Part shown: in pieces, positions 44,768 through 52,533 of the stretch
How the letters are laid out: the number at the start of each line of letters is the position of its first letter
How positions within the stretch are numbered: position 1 is the stretch's first letter
Assembly (NCBI GenBank): GCA_963782885.1
Contig: CAWALL010000001.1
Location: forward strand, 1 to 64,000
Length of the DNA: 64,000 nucleotides
Direction of reading: 5' to 3'
From: DATAOG01 sp963782885
GTDB lineage: Bacteria; Pseudomonadota; Alphaproteobacteria; Geminicoccales; Geminicoccaceae
The notes under the pieces: generated by a model
Database searches by the model: none
Told to the model about the DNA's origin: nothing
The model's input: the letters and a program-made list of their open reading frames with translations, nothing else
Program-made: the position numbers and the translations under genes

Positions 44768-47386
44768 ATGACCGATCCGCGGGTGCACGCCGAACGCCGG
44801 CGGGACGATGCGGCCCTGCAGGAGCTGGTGGCGCAGAGCGATACCGGCGCCCGGCATCCAAGCGGGGCGGCCGGCGCGATCCTGCTCTGGGTCGCGATCG
44901 CCTGGTCGCTGTTCCAGCTCTGGTACGCCTCGCCGCTGCCGTTCATGCTCAACGTGTTCGTGCTCAACGACACCGAGGCGCGCGCGATCCACCTGGCGTT
45001 CGCCCTGTTTCTCACCTTCACCGCCTACCCGGCGCTCAGGCGCTCGCCGCGCGACCGCGTCTCGCTCCAGGACTGGGTGATGGCCGCGGTCGCGGCGTTC
45101 ACGGCGGCCTATCTCTACCTCTTCTACCACGCGCTCTCGAACCGGCCGGGCAACCCGACGACGCTCGATCTGGTGGTCGCGGCGGTCGGCATGATCCTAT
45201 TGCTCGAAGCGACCCGCCGCGCGCTCGGCCCGCCGTTGATGGTGGTCGCGCTGGTGTTCCTCGCCTACGTCTTCCTCGGCCCGTACGCGCCCTACATGCT
45301 CGCCTACAAGGGCGCCTCGCTGTCCAAGGCGATGTCGCACTTGTGGCTCTCGACCGAGGGCGTGTTCGGCATCGCCCTCGGGGTCTCGACCAGCTTCGTC
45401 TTCATGTTCGTGCTGTTCGGCTCGCTGCTCGACAAGGCCGGCGCCGGCAACTACTTCATCAAGGTGGCGTTCGCGCTGCTCGGCCATATGCGCGGCGGGC
45501 CGGCCAAGGCGGCGGTCTTGTCCTCGGGCCTGACCGGGCTGATCTCCGGGTCCTCGATCGCCAACGTCGTCACCACCGGCACCTTCACGATCCCGCTGAT
45601 GAAGCGGGTCGGGTTCACGGCCGAGAAGGCGGGCGCGGTCGAGGTCGCGGCCTCCGTCAACGGCCAGATCATGCCGCCGGTCATGGGTGCTGCCGCCTTC
45701 CTGATGGTCGAGTACGTCGGCATCCCGTACATTGAAGTGATCAGGCACGCCTTTTTGCCGGCGATCATTTCCTACATCGCGCTGCTCTACATCGTCCATC
45801 TCGAGGCCGTGAAGGGCGGCCTCGAGGGGCTGCCCAAGCGCCAGATCACGACTTGGCAGCAGAACCTGATCACCTTCGGCATCGTGGCCGCGAGCCTGAC
45901 CATCGTCGCCGGCGCGGTCTATTACGGGATCGGCTGGCTCAAGACGGTGTTCCCGGCGAGTGCCACCTGGATCGTACTCGCCCTGCTCGGCCTTGCCTAT
46001 CTGGCTCTCTGCTGGTTCGGCGCCCGCTATCCCGAGCTCGAGGTCGACGATCCGGACGCGCCGGTGCTCGAGCTGCCCGAGGTCGGGCCGACGGTCAAGG
46101 TCGGCCTGCACTTCCTGCTGCCGGTCGTGGTGCTGGTCTGGTGCCTGATGGTCGAGCGGCTGTCCCCCGGCCTGTCGGCGTTCTACGCGACCGCGCTGAT
46201 GATCCTGATCCTGATCACTCAGCGGCCGCTGACCGCGGCGCTGCGTGGCCACGGCCGGCTCGAGGCCGCCTTTCGTCAGGGCGTCGGCGATCTCCGGGAC
46301 GGGCTCGCGGCCGGCGCCCGCAACATGATCGGGATCGGGGTCGCGACCGCCGCCGCCGGGATCATCGTCGGCACCGTCACGCTGACCGGCATCGGGCTCA
46401 AGCTGACCGACTTCGTCGAATTCATCTCGGGCGGTTACCTGCTGCTGATGCTGGTCTTCACGGCCGTGATCAGCCTGATCCTCGGCATGGGCCTGCCGAC
46501 CACTGCCAACTACATCGTGGTCTCGACCCTGATGGCGCCGGTGGTGGTCGAGCTCGGCGCCCAGAGCGGGCTGATCGTGCCGCTGATCGCGGTCCACCTG
46601 TTCGTGTTCTATTTCGGCATCATGGCGGACGTGACGCCGCCGGTCGGGCTCGCCTCGTTTGCCGCCGCCGCGATCTCGCGCGGCGACCCGATCCGGACCG
46701 GCATCACCGCCTTCTGGTACAGCCTGCGCACCGCCGCCCTGCCGTTCCTGTTCATCTTCAACACCCAGCTGTTGCTGATCGGGGTCGACACCTGGCTGCA
46801 TCTTTTGATCACGATCGCGACCGCGGTCGTCGCGATGCTGGTGTTCGCGGCCGCGACCATGGGCTGGTTCCTGACCCGGAGCCGGCTCTGGGAATCGGTG
46901 GCCCTGCTGCTGGTCGCCTTCACCCTCTTCCGGCCGGGCTTCTGGTGGGACATGATCTACCCGCCGCTGATCGAGGTCGACCCGGCAGAGATCGTGCAGG
47001 CCGCGGCCGCCGTCCCCGACGGCGGCAGCCTGCGCCTCGAGGCCGGGGGGCTCTCGATCGAGGGCGACGAGGTGCAGAAGACCGTGATGCTGCCGATGGG
47101 CCCGGCCGGCCCCGGCGAGGCGCGCCTGGCGAACGCCGGGCTCGAAGTGCGCGAGGAGGAGGGCAGGGTGTTCATCGACCAGGTCGGCTTCGGCAGCGCC
47201 GCCGAGAAGGCCGGCCTCGACTTCGAGTTCGAGATCACGAGCGTGCTCGGGGTCAACGACCGGCCGCCCAAGGAGCTGATGTGGCTGCCGGCGCTGGTGG
47301 TGCTCGGCCTGATCGTCTGGCTGCAACGGCGCCGCGGCCCGAGCCTCGCGCCAGCGACCGTCACCGTCGCGGCCGGTGGCGCCTGA
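44768..47386 (+). CDS. fused TRAP transporter permease (DctQM type, TAXI associated)
   Basis: 872 aa. A DctQ-like four-helix part (residues ~35-180) is fused to the twelve-helix DctM-type permease, with FGSLLDKAGAGNYFIKVAFALLGHMRGGPAKAAVLSSGLTGLISGSSIANVVTTGTF near 218-274 and VNGQIMPPVMGAAAFLMVEYVG near 300. An extra C-terminal soluble domain (near 735-840, DUF3394/PDZ-like: VREEEGRVFIDQVGFGSAAEKAGLDFEFEI) precedes a last helix. It is typical of TAXI systems, secondary Na+ or H+ coupled importers of organic acids. GAGAGGAG precedes ATG 44768. Its binding protein is most likely the one at 38729-39712. Confidence 0.94.
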   Translation: MTDPRVHAERRRDDAALQELVAQSDTGARHPSGAAGAILLWVAIAWSLFQLWYASPLPFMLNVFVLNDTEARAIHLAFALFLTFTAYPALRRSPRDRVSLQDWVMAAVAAFTAAYLYLFYHALSNRPGNPTTLDLVVAAVGMILLLEATRRALGPPLMVVALVFLAYVFLGPYAPYMLAYKGASLSKAMSHLWLSTEGVFGIALGVSTSFVFMFVLFGSLLDKAGAGNYFIKVAFALLGHMRGGPAKAAVLSSGLTGLISGSSIANVVTTGTFTIPLMKRVGFTAEKAGAVEVAASVNGQIMPPVMGAAAFLMVEYVGIPYIEVIRHAFLPAIISYIALLYIVHLEAVKGGLEGLPKRQITTWQQNLITFGIVAASLTIVAGAVYYGIGWLKTVFPASATWIVLALLGLAYLALCWFGARYPELEVDDPDAPVLELPEVGPTVKVGLHFLLPVVVLVWCLMVERLSPGLSAFYATALMILILITQRPLTAALRGHGRLEAAFRQGVGDLRDGLAAGARNMIGIGVATAAAGIIVGTVTLTGIGLKLTDFVEFISGGYLLLMLVFTAVISLILGMGLPTTANYIVVSTLMAPVVVELGAQSGLIVPLIAVHLFVFYFGIMADVTPPVGLASFAAAAISRGDPIRTGITAFWYSLRTAALPFLFIFNTQLLLIGVDTWLHLLITIATAVVAMLVFAAATMGWFLTRSRLWESVALLLVAFTLFRPGFWWDMIYPPLIEVDPAEIVQAAAAVPDGGSLRLEAGGLSIEGDEVQKTVMLPMGPAGPGEARLANAGLEVREEEGRVFIDQVGFGSAAEKAGLDFEFEITSVLGVNDRPPKELMWLPALVVLGLIVWLQRRRGPSLAPATVTVAAGGA

Positions 47387-47406
47387 ACCTGGAGACCGAG
47401 ACGCCC

Positions 47407-47835
47407 ATGTACCGCAACATCCTGGTGCCGGTCGATCTGTCCGACAAGCACTCCTGGCGCAAGGCCCTGCCGACCGCAGTCTCGCTGTGCGAGACCTTCG
47501 AGGCGCGGCTGCACCTGATCGCCGTGGTGCCGGAGTTCGGCCTGCCGATGGTCGGCCAGTTCTTCCCTGAGGGCTTCGAGACCAAGCTCCGCCAGCAGGC
47601 GGCCAAGCAGCTGCGCGACTTCGCCGCCCAGCAGGTGCCGTCCGAAATCGAATCCCGCCGGATCGTCGCCGAGGGCAAGGTCTATCAGGAGATCCTCAAG
47701 GCCGCCGATGCGATCAAGGCCGACCTGATCATCATGGGCTCGCACCGCCCCGAGCTCAGCGACTACCTGCTCGGCCCCAACGCCGGCAAAGTCGTCCGCC
47801 ACGCCAAATGCTCGGTCATGGTCGTGCGCGAGTAG
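47407..47835 (+). CDS. universal stress protein associated with the TRAP transporter
   Basis: 142 aa, one UspA domain: MYRNILVPVDLSDKHSWRKAL at the start, LIIMGSHRPELSDYLLGPNAGKVVRHAKCSVMVVRE at the end. The usual ATP motif G-2x-G-9x-G(S/T) is altered (GSHRPELSDYLLGPN), so nucleotide binding may differ. It starts 20 bases after the permease gene. TRAP-linked USPs such as TeaD are known to modulate transport. Confidence 0.9.
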   Translation: MYRNILVPVDLSDKHSWRKALPTAVSLCETFEARLHLIAVVPEFGLPMVGQFFPEGFETKLRQQAAKQLRDFAAQQVPSEIESRRIVAEGKVYQEILKAADAIKADLIIMGSHRPELSDYLLGPNAGKVVRHAKCSVMVVRE

Positions 47836-47878
47836 CGCCGACGGACGCCGGCCCCCGTTGCCTCTGTCCTGGAGGCGC

Positions 47879-48325
47879 TCAAAAGTCGACGCAGATGCCG
47901 CCGCCCCCGAGCCGCACCGCGGAGCCGACGCTGCGGATCATCCCCTTGTTCAAGCAGGTCCAGTGGCCGCTGCTCCCCCGCCGCCCTTCCAGCTTGATCC
48001 AGTAATATTCGCCCATCTTCAGGTCCGGAATCGCATAAAAATGATTCTCGATCTTGCGGACCTTGGCATTGTAGTCGCAGTGATCATCGAGCCACGTCTC
48101 GGCTTCCTTGATCTTCCAGCAGATTTTCCATTTGTCGAAGTGGTCTTCGTTGCTGACCGACCAGGCAATCTCGATGGTACAAGTGCGGCTGTTCACGACA
48201 TCACAGACGACCTGGTCGGGATCGAGGGCGAACCAGACCGAAGCCGCCCTGGCACTGCCGGGCGCCAGCATGACCGCAACGATCGCGCCGAGCGCCAGAA
48301 TCCAACCATATCGATACCAGCTCAT
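47879..48325 (-). CDS. secreted cysteine-rich protein, orphan
   Basis: 148 aa. The signal peptide WILALGAIVAVMLAPGSARAAS is clear. The mature part has six cysteines (in VVCDVV, RTCTIE, KICWKI, DHCDYN, WTCLNK, GICVDF), enough for three disulfides, with many aromatic residues and a beta-rich pattern. I recognise no domain. Codons and base composition look less GC-rich than the surrounding genes. It is convergent with the usp gene and not obviously part of the ABC operon beside it. Confidence 0.7.
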   Translation of the reverse strand: MSWYRYGWILALGAIVAVMLAPGSARAASVWFALDPDQVVCDVVNSRTCTIEIAWSVSNEDHFDKWKICWKIKEAETWLDDHCDYNAKVRKIENHFYAIPDLKMGEYYWIKLEGRRGSSGHWTCLNKGMIRSVGSAVRLGGGGICVDF

Positions 48326-48414
48326 CGCCAAGCTCCCGAATGCGTCTCCGTGACTGCATTCGGGATAGGCGCGCGCCGCGCCGCGTAAGAGCGCGCTCCG
48401 GACCGCGCGCAGGC

Positions 48415-49311
48415 CTACGCCTTCAGTACCCCCTCCATGAGCCCCTTGAAGAAGAGGCGCTGGGCGAAAGCGAAGGCGACGATGCCGGGGGTCACGACGA
48501 TCATGTAGACCGCGGCGATCCGCGGCCAGGCCCACTGGCCCATGCCGCCCTGGGCGGCCGCGAGCACGACCGGCATCGTGCGCACGACCTGGTCGTTGGT
48601 CAGCGTCGTGCACAACAGGTACTCGCCCCAGGCGGTGACGAAGTTGACGATGATCACGACCACGAGGCCGTTCCGGACCAGCGGCAGGCCGACCATCCAG
48701 AGCGTGCGCCAGACGCCGGCGCCGTCGATGTGGGCGGCGTCCATCAGCTCGTGCGGCACGAGCTGGAAGACAGAGCGCATGATCAGCACGCTGACCGCGA
48801 GGTTGAGCGTGATGTAGGGCAGGATCAGCCCGCTCGTGGTGTTGATCAGGCCGAGGTGATCCTGGATCTGGTAGATCGTGATGATCGACACCACCCGGGT
48901 CGGGAAATAGAGCGAGGCGATCAGCATCGCGATGATGAAGGGCGCCCCGCGTGGCTTCAGGTGCACGAGCGCGTAGCCCGCGAGCACCGCGCAGAACACC
49001 GTGATCACGACGGTCGCCGCGGTCACGTAGATGCTGTTGAAGAGATTGACCGGCAAGGTCTCGATCTTGTCGAAGACGTATTGGTAGTGGGAGAAATCGA
49101 ACTTGCGCGGCCACAGTTGACCGGTCATCGAATCCGGCAGGGATTTGATCGACAGCAGCAGGACCCAGAAGAGCGGCAGCAGGATCGTCAGCAGGAAGAC
49201 GTTGATGATGGTGTGGCGGACGATCGCGGCGCGATGGCGCACCAGCCAGCCGGGCGCGCTCCGGCGGTCCGGGGCCGCAAGCCCGCGCCGCTGCGACTGG
49301 CTCGCCTGCAT
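48415..49311 (-). CDS. carbohydrate-type ABC transporter permease (MalG/UgpE-like)
   Basis: 298 aa with six helices. The EAA-like loop is LMDAAHIDGAGVWRTLWMVGLPLVRNGLVVVIIVNFV near 192-228. MalG-type features include NSIYVTAATVVITVFCAVLAGYALV near 93 and TRVVSIITIYQIQDHLGLINTTSGLIL near 138. It follows the partner permease by four bases and is the last gene of the unit. No ATPase gene follows; the secreted orphan at 47879-48325 is next. Confidence 0.92.
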   Translation of the reverse strand: MQASQSQRRGLAAPDRRSAPGWLVRHRAAIVRHTIINVFLLTILLPLFWVLLLSIKSLPDSMTGQLWPRKFDFSHYQYVFDKIETLPVNLFNSIYVTAATVVITVFCAVLAGYALVHLKPRGAPFIIAMLIASLYFPTRVVSIITIYQIQDHLGLINTTSGLILPYITLNLAVSVLIMRSVFQLVPHELMDAAHIDGAGVWRTLWMVGLPLVRNGLVVVIIVNFVTAWGEYLLCTTLTNDQVVRTMPVVLAAAQGGMGQWAWPRIAAVYMIVVTPGIVAFAFAQRLFFKGLMEGVLKA

Positions 49312-49315
49312 CCGC

Positions 49316-50251
49316 TCAGCCCTTGCGCCGGAAGACGTAGAGGAGGAAGGCGACGAACACCATCATCACGACCGCGCCGATCATGCCGATCGCGGCCGCG
49401 AAGCCCTGGCGCCACAGGCCGGTCTTGAAGGCCTGGTCGTACATGAAGATGGTCCAGGTGTAGGTCGGCGAGTCGCGGTTGAAGCCGCCCATGATCAGGT
49501 ATTCGTCGATCACCGCCATCGAGGTGCCGAAGCGCAGCACGACCAGGATCATCATGATCGGCTGCAGGCGCGGCAGCGTGACGTGCCAGAACACCTGCCA
49601 TTCATTGGCGCCGTCGATGCGGGCCGCCTCCGGCAGTTCCTTGGGGATCGCGGCGAGGCCGGCGAGGAAGAAGACGCTGTGGTAGCCCAGTCCCCACCAG
49701 ATCTCCATGATTGCGATCGACGGCAGGGTCAGCGGCGTGCCGCCCAGCCACTGCGGCGCATTCTGGAAGCTGAAGACCCCGAGCACCTGGACCAGGAAGT
49801 GATTGATCGGCCCGACCTGGTAATTGTACATCCATTTCCAGAGCACGAAGATCAGCGTGCTCGGGATCACCGCCGGGATCAGCAGGATCACCCGGTAGAC
49901 CGTCGCGACCCGCTGATTCTGCACCCGGTCGACCAGGATCGCCACCAGCAGCGGCACGATGATCGTGCCCGGCAGGAACATCATCGTGAACAGAGCGGCG
50001 CGCCACAGGCTCGTCCACATCAAAGGATCGGAAAGCGCTTCGGCGTAATTGCCGAATCCGACCCAGTGGGCCGGCTCGCCGCTGAGAAACTTGAAATCGG
50101 TAAAGCTGATCCAGACCACGCGGATGATCGGATAGGCCTGGTACCAGACGAAGAAGATCAGCGCGGGCAGGAGGAACACCCACGGGCTGATCTGCTCCTG
50201 GAGATGGCTGCGGCGGGTCGCCCATGACGGTCGAGCTACGACTGCGGCCAC
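49316..50251 (-). CDS. carbohydrate-type ABC transporter permease (MalF/UgpA-like)
   Basis: 311 aa, six helices after an N-terminal basic part. The family EAA loop is LPEAARIDGANEWQVFWHVTLPRLQPIMMILVVLRF near 207-242, and VGFGNYAEALSDPLMWTSLWRAALFTMMFLPGTIIVPLLVAIL near 64-106. It pairs with the MalG-type permease immediately downstream and the binding protein upstream. A sugar, sugar-phosphate or polyol substrate is most likely; the sequence does not show which. Confidence 0.92.
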   Translation of the reverse strand: MAAVVARPSWATRRSHLQEQISPWVFLLPALIFFVWYQAYPIIRVVWISFTDFKFLSGEPAHWVGFGNYAEALSDPLMWTSLWRAALFTMMFLPGTIIVPLLVAILVDRVQNQRVATVYRVILLIPAVIPSTLIFVLWKWMYNYQVGPINHFLVQVLGVFSFQNAPQWLGGTPLTLPSIAIMEIWWGLGYHSVFFLAGLAAIPKELPEAARIDGANEWQVFWHVTLPRLQPIMMILVVLRFGTSMAVIDEYLIMGGFNRDSPTYTWTIFMYDQAFKTGLWRQGFAAAIGMIGAVVMMVFVAFLLYVFRRKG

Positions 50252-50337
50252 AGGCTTGCTCGTCTCGAACGGTAAGGTCGGTCAGAAACCGACGGGAGGA
50301 GCGCCGCCGATGCGCCCCTCCGTTCGGAGGTGACGCA

Positions 50338-51711
50338 TCAGCCGCGCTGCATCTCGGCGTGCACGGCGTCGACCACCTTCTTCATCGCGACCTTGGGATC
50401 TTTCTCCTCGCCCTTGAGGTAGGTCTCCCAGATCGGTTGTCCGATCACGAATTGCTGCAGGCCGAAGAGGTTGTTGGTGATCGCCTTCGCCTTGTCGAGC
50501 TGGCCGCGCACCAGGCCGACGAAGGCCGGCATCCAGTCGGGCGGGTTGGCGGTCCAGTCGGCGTAGACCGACTTGTACGGCGGCAATTGCCCGGGATGGG
50601 CGGTCTCGGTGCCGGCGATCGAATCCTTCCAGATCTGCGGATCGTAGGTCAGGGCCTTGAGATACTCCGCCGCCTTCTCCTTGTTCTGGCCGTACTTCAG
50701 CAGGCAGGAGCCGGTCGTCCAGAACACGGTCGAGCCCTCGCCACCCTTGAACTTGGGCAGCGGCGCCAGCTGCAGCTGGCTCGGGTCCTGCCAGTACTGG
50801 GCCATGCGCAGCGGCGCGTTGAAGTACTTGGTGTAGTAGCAGACCCGCTGGGCGGCAAACGCGACCTCGTCGGGCGTGCCATTGACGCCGGCGTCGGTGG
50901 TCCCCGCCAACAGGATGTCGGGGTTCGCGAGCGCCATGATCTCCTTCATCAGCTTCAGCGCTTCGATCGCCGGCTCGCTGGTGAAGTCGAACAGGCCCTC
51001 GGAGGTGTAGACGTCGGTGCTGAGGCTGTGGGTGAAGGGGGCCAGCGAGCGCCAGCCGTGGGCATCGAAGGTCGCGCCGAACGGGGCGGCGCCGGAGTCG
51101 ACGACCGTCTTGGCGTTCTGCAGATACTCGTCCCAGGTCGCGGGCGGCGGCCCGGACAGTCCGGCCTGGCTGGACAGGCCCGAGTGCCAGCCCATCCCGA
51201 TCACATCCAGCAGGAACGGCCAGCTGTAGAGCTTGCCGTCGACCGTGCACTCCTGCCGGATCGACGGGATGATGTCGTCAATGACTTCTTTCGGGATGTA
51301 GTCGTCCCACGGCTCGATCACGCCGGCCTTGATCATCTCCGTCATTTCGACGAACGGCGTCATGCCGACGTAGACGTCCCAGGTGCTTTCGCCCTTCTTG
51401 GCCTCGGCGACGAAGCGCTCGACGCCGAAGCCCTCGACCGGCGCGATCTGATAGTTGATGCCGGGGAACTTCTCGTTGACCTTGGGAATGCCGGGATGGA
51501 GGTCCTCGATCCACTGGTAGAAGGTCGGCGTCAGGGGCCGGTCGGCGTGCGCGCTGCCGATCCCGTACCTGGCAGCCACGCTGACGCCCGCGAGGCTCAG
51601 GCCGGCGCTCAGGCTGCGGGTCACGAACTCGCGCCGATCGATGCCGCCGCGAAGCAGTTGCCGACGCCACTGCTGAGATTGGAGTTGTTCCTGGTCTTTG
51701 CGGCCGGCCAT
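50338..51711 (-). CDS. ABC transporter substrate-binding protein, Tat-exported
   Basis: 457 aa. The N-terminus has a twin-arginine motif (DRREFVTRSLSAGLSLAGVSVAA, residues ~25-47), so export is probably by Tat. The fold is an extracellular family-1 sugar-binding type: KFPGINYQIAPVEGFGVERFVAEAKKGESTWDVYVGMTPFVEMTEM near 82-127. GGAGGAGG lies close to ATG 51711. It is followed on the same strand by two permeases. No ATPase is nearby, so it must use a shared one such as MsmK/UgpC encoded elsewhere. Confidence 0.9.
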   Translation of the reverse strand: MAGRKDQEQLQSQQWRRQLLRGGIDRREFVTRSLSAGLSLAGVSVAARYGIGSAHADRPLTPTFYQWIEDLHPGIPKVNEKFPGINYQIAPVEGFGVERFVAEAKKGESTWDVYVGMTPFVEMTEMIKAGVIEPWDDYIPKEVIDDIIPSIRQECTVDGKLYSWPFLLDVIGMGWHSGLSSQAGLSGPPPATWDEYLQNAKTVVDSGAAPFGATFDAHGWRSLAPFTHSLSTDVYTSEGLFDFTSEPAIEALKLMKEIMALANPDILLAGTTDAGVNGTPDEVAFAAQRVCYYTKYFNAPLRMAQYWQDPSQLQLAPLPKFKGGEGSTVFWTTGSCLLKYGQNKEKAAEYLKALTYDPQIWKDSIAGTETAHPGQLPPYKSVYADWTANPPDWMPAFVGLVRGQLDKAKAITNNLFGLQQFVIGQPIWETYLKGEEKDPKVAMKKVVDAVHAEMQRG

Positions 51712-51908
51712 TTTTCTGCCTCCTCCAGCGCACACGAACCCGTAGGCCCAGACTTCCGGCCCACTATAAACTCTTCGTGGTCGTTGGCAATGCGAGGCGG
51801 CCGGCGGCTCTGGCGGAGTGGCGGGCCCGGAGACCCGATCGGATCCGTACAGCACCAGCCTCGGCCGGCCGTCGGCGAGCCGGGTCACCGACGACAGCGG
51901 CGCGCGCC

Positions 51909-52520
51909 TTACCGTTGGCCGGTCGCGCTCGTGGCGGGGAAACCGGCCCGCATGAAGGTGATGACCTGCCAGATCTGGTCCTGGGTGAGCGCCTTCTTGA
52001 AGGCCGGCATCTTGGTCCCGAACGGCGCTCCGCCTTCGGAGATCGCCCACACCAGGTAGGGGTCGACCGCCTGCGGCATCCGGATCAACTCGGCGAGCAG
52101 CGCCGGCGACGGGTAGAGCGCGAGGCCGGCATCGCCATGACCCAGGCCCGAGGCGTCGTGGCAGGGGGCGCATTTCGCCATGTAGAGCGTGCGGCCCTGA
52201 GCGACGGTCTCGGGGGTCCTGGCGAGCGGGTTGTGCGCACCCTGATAGGGCGCCGGCACGCCTTCCCGGAGGAAGGTTTCGTGCCGGGTCTGACGCCAGC
52301 GCAGGTTCTGATCCATCTGCTGGGACCGCCAGGCGTCCCGCTGCCTCCAGGCCGGGTCCCACATGTCCCAGCCGAACGGCGGCGCCTGCATCTGCGCCGT
52401 CCCGCCGCCCGAGCCCAGGGCCAGTCCGAGGCCACACGCCGCCAGCCAGACGGCAAGTCGAGATGCATGACGGCGTCGGCTCACGCTTGCTTTGCCGTGG
52501 CGGACATGACCACCGGTCAT
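51909..52520 (-). CDS. class I c-type cytochrome, periplasmic
   Basis: 203 aa with a signal peptide (LAVWLAACGLGLALGSGGG). A single heme-binding CAPCH is at about 117-121 and an axial methionine is in GTKMPAFKKALT near 172. A tryptophan-rich linker (GWDMWDPAWRQRDAW) precedes the domain. It may donate electrons to a periplasmic dehydrogenase or oxidase; the neighbours do not say which. It is upstream of the ABC binding-protein gene by about 200 bases on the same strand. Confidence 0.88.
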   Translation of the reverse strand: MTGGHVRHGKASVSRRRHASRLAVWLAACGLGLALGSGGGTAQMQAPPFGWDMWDPAWRQRDAWRSQQMDQNLRWRQTRHETFLREGVPAPYQGAHNPLARTPETVAQGRTLYMAKCAPCHDASGLGHGDAGLALYPSPALLAELIRMPQAVDPYLVWAISEGGAPFGTKMPAFKKALTQDQIWQVITFMRAGFPATSATGQR

Positions 52521-52533
52521 CGGCAGGCCTGGC

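Noticed and set aside
45197..47326. A 709-codon minus-strand frame opposite the TRAP permease
   Set aside because: Charged, low-complexity translation; it is the antisense of hydrophobic codons in the permease.
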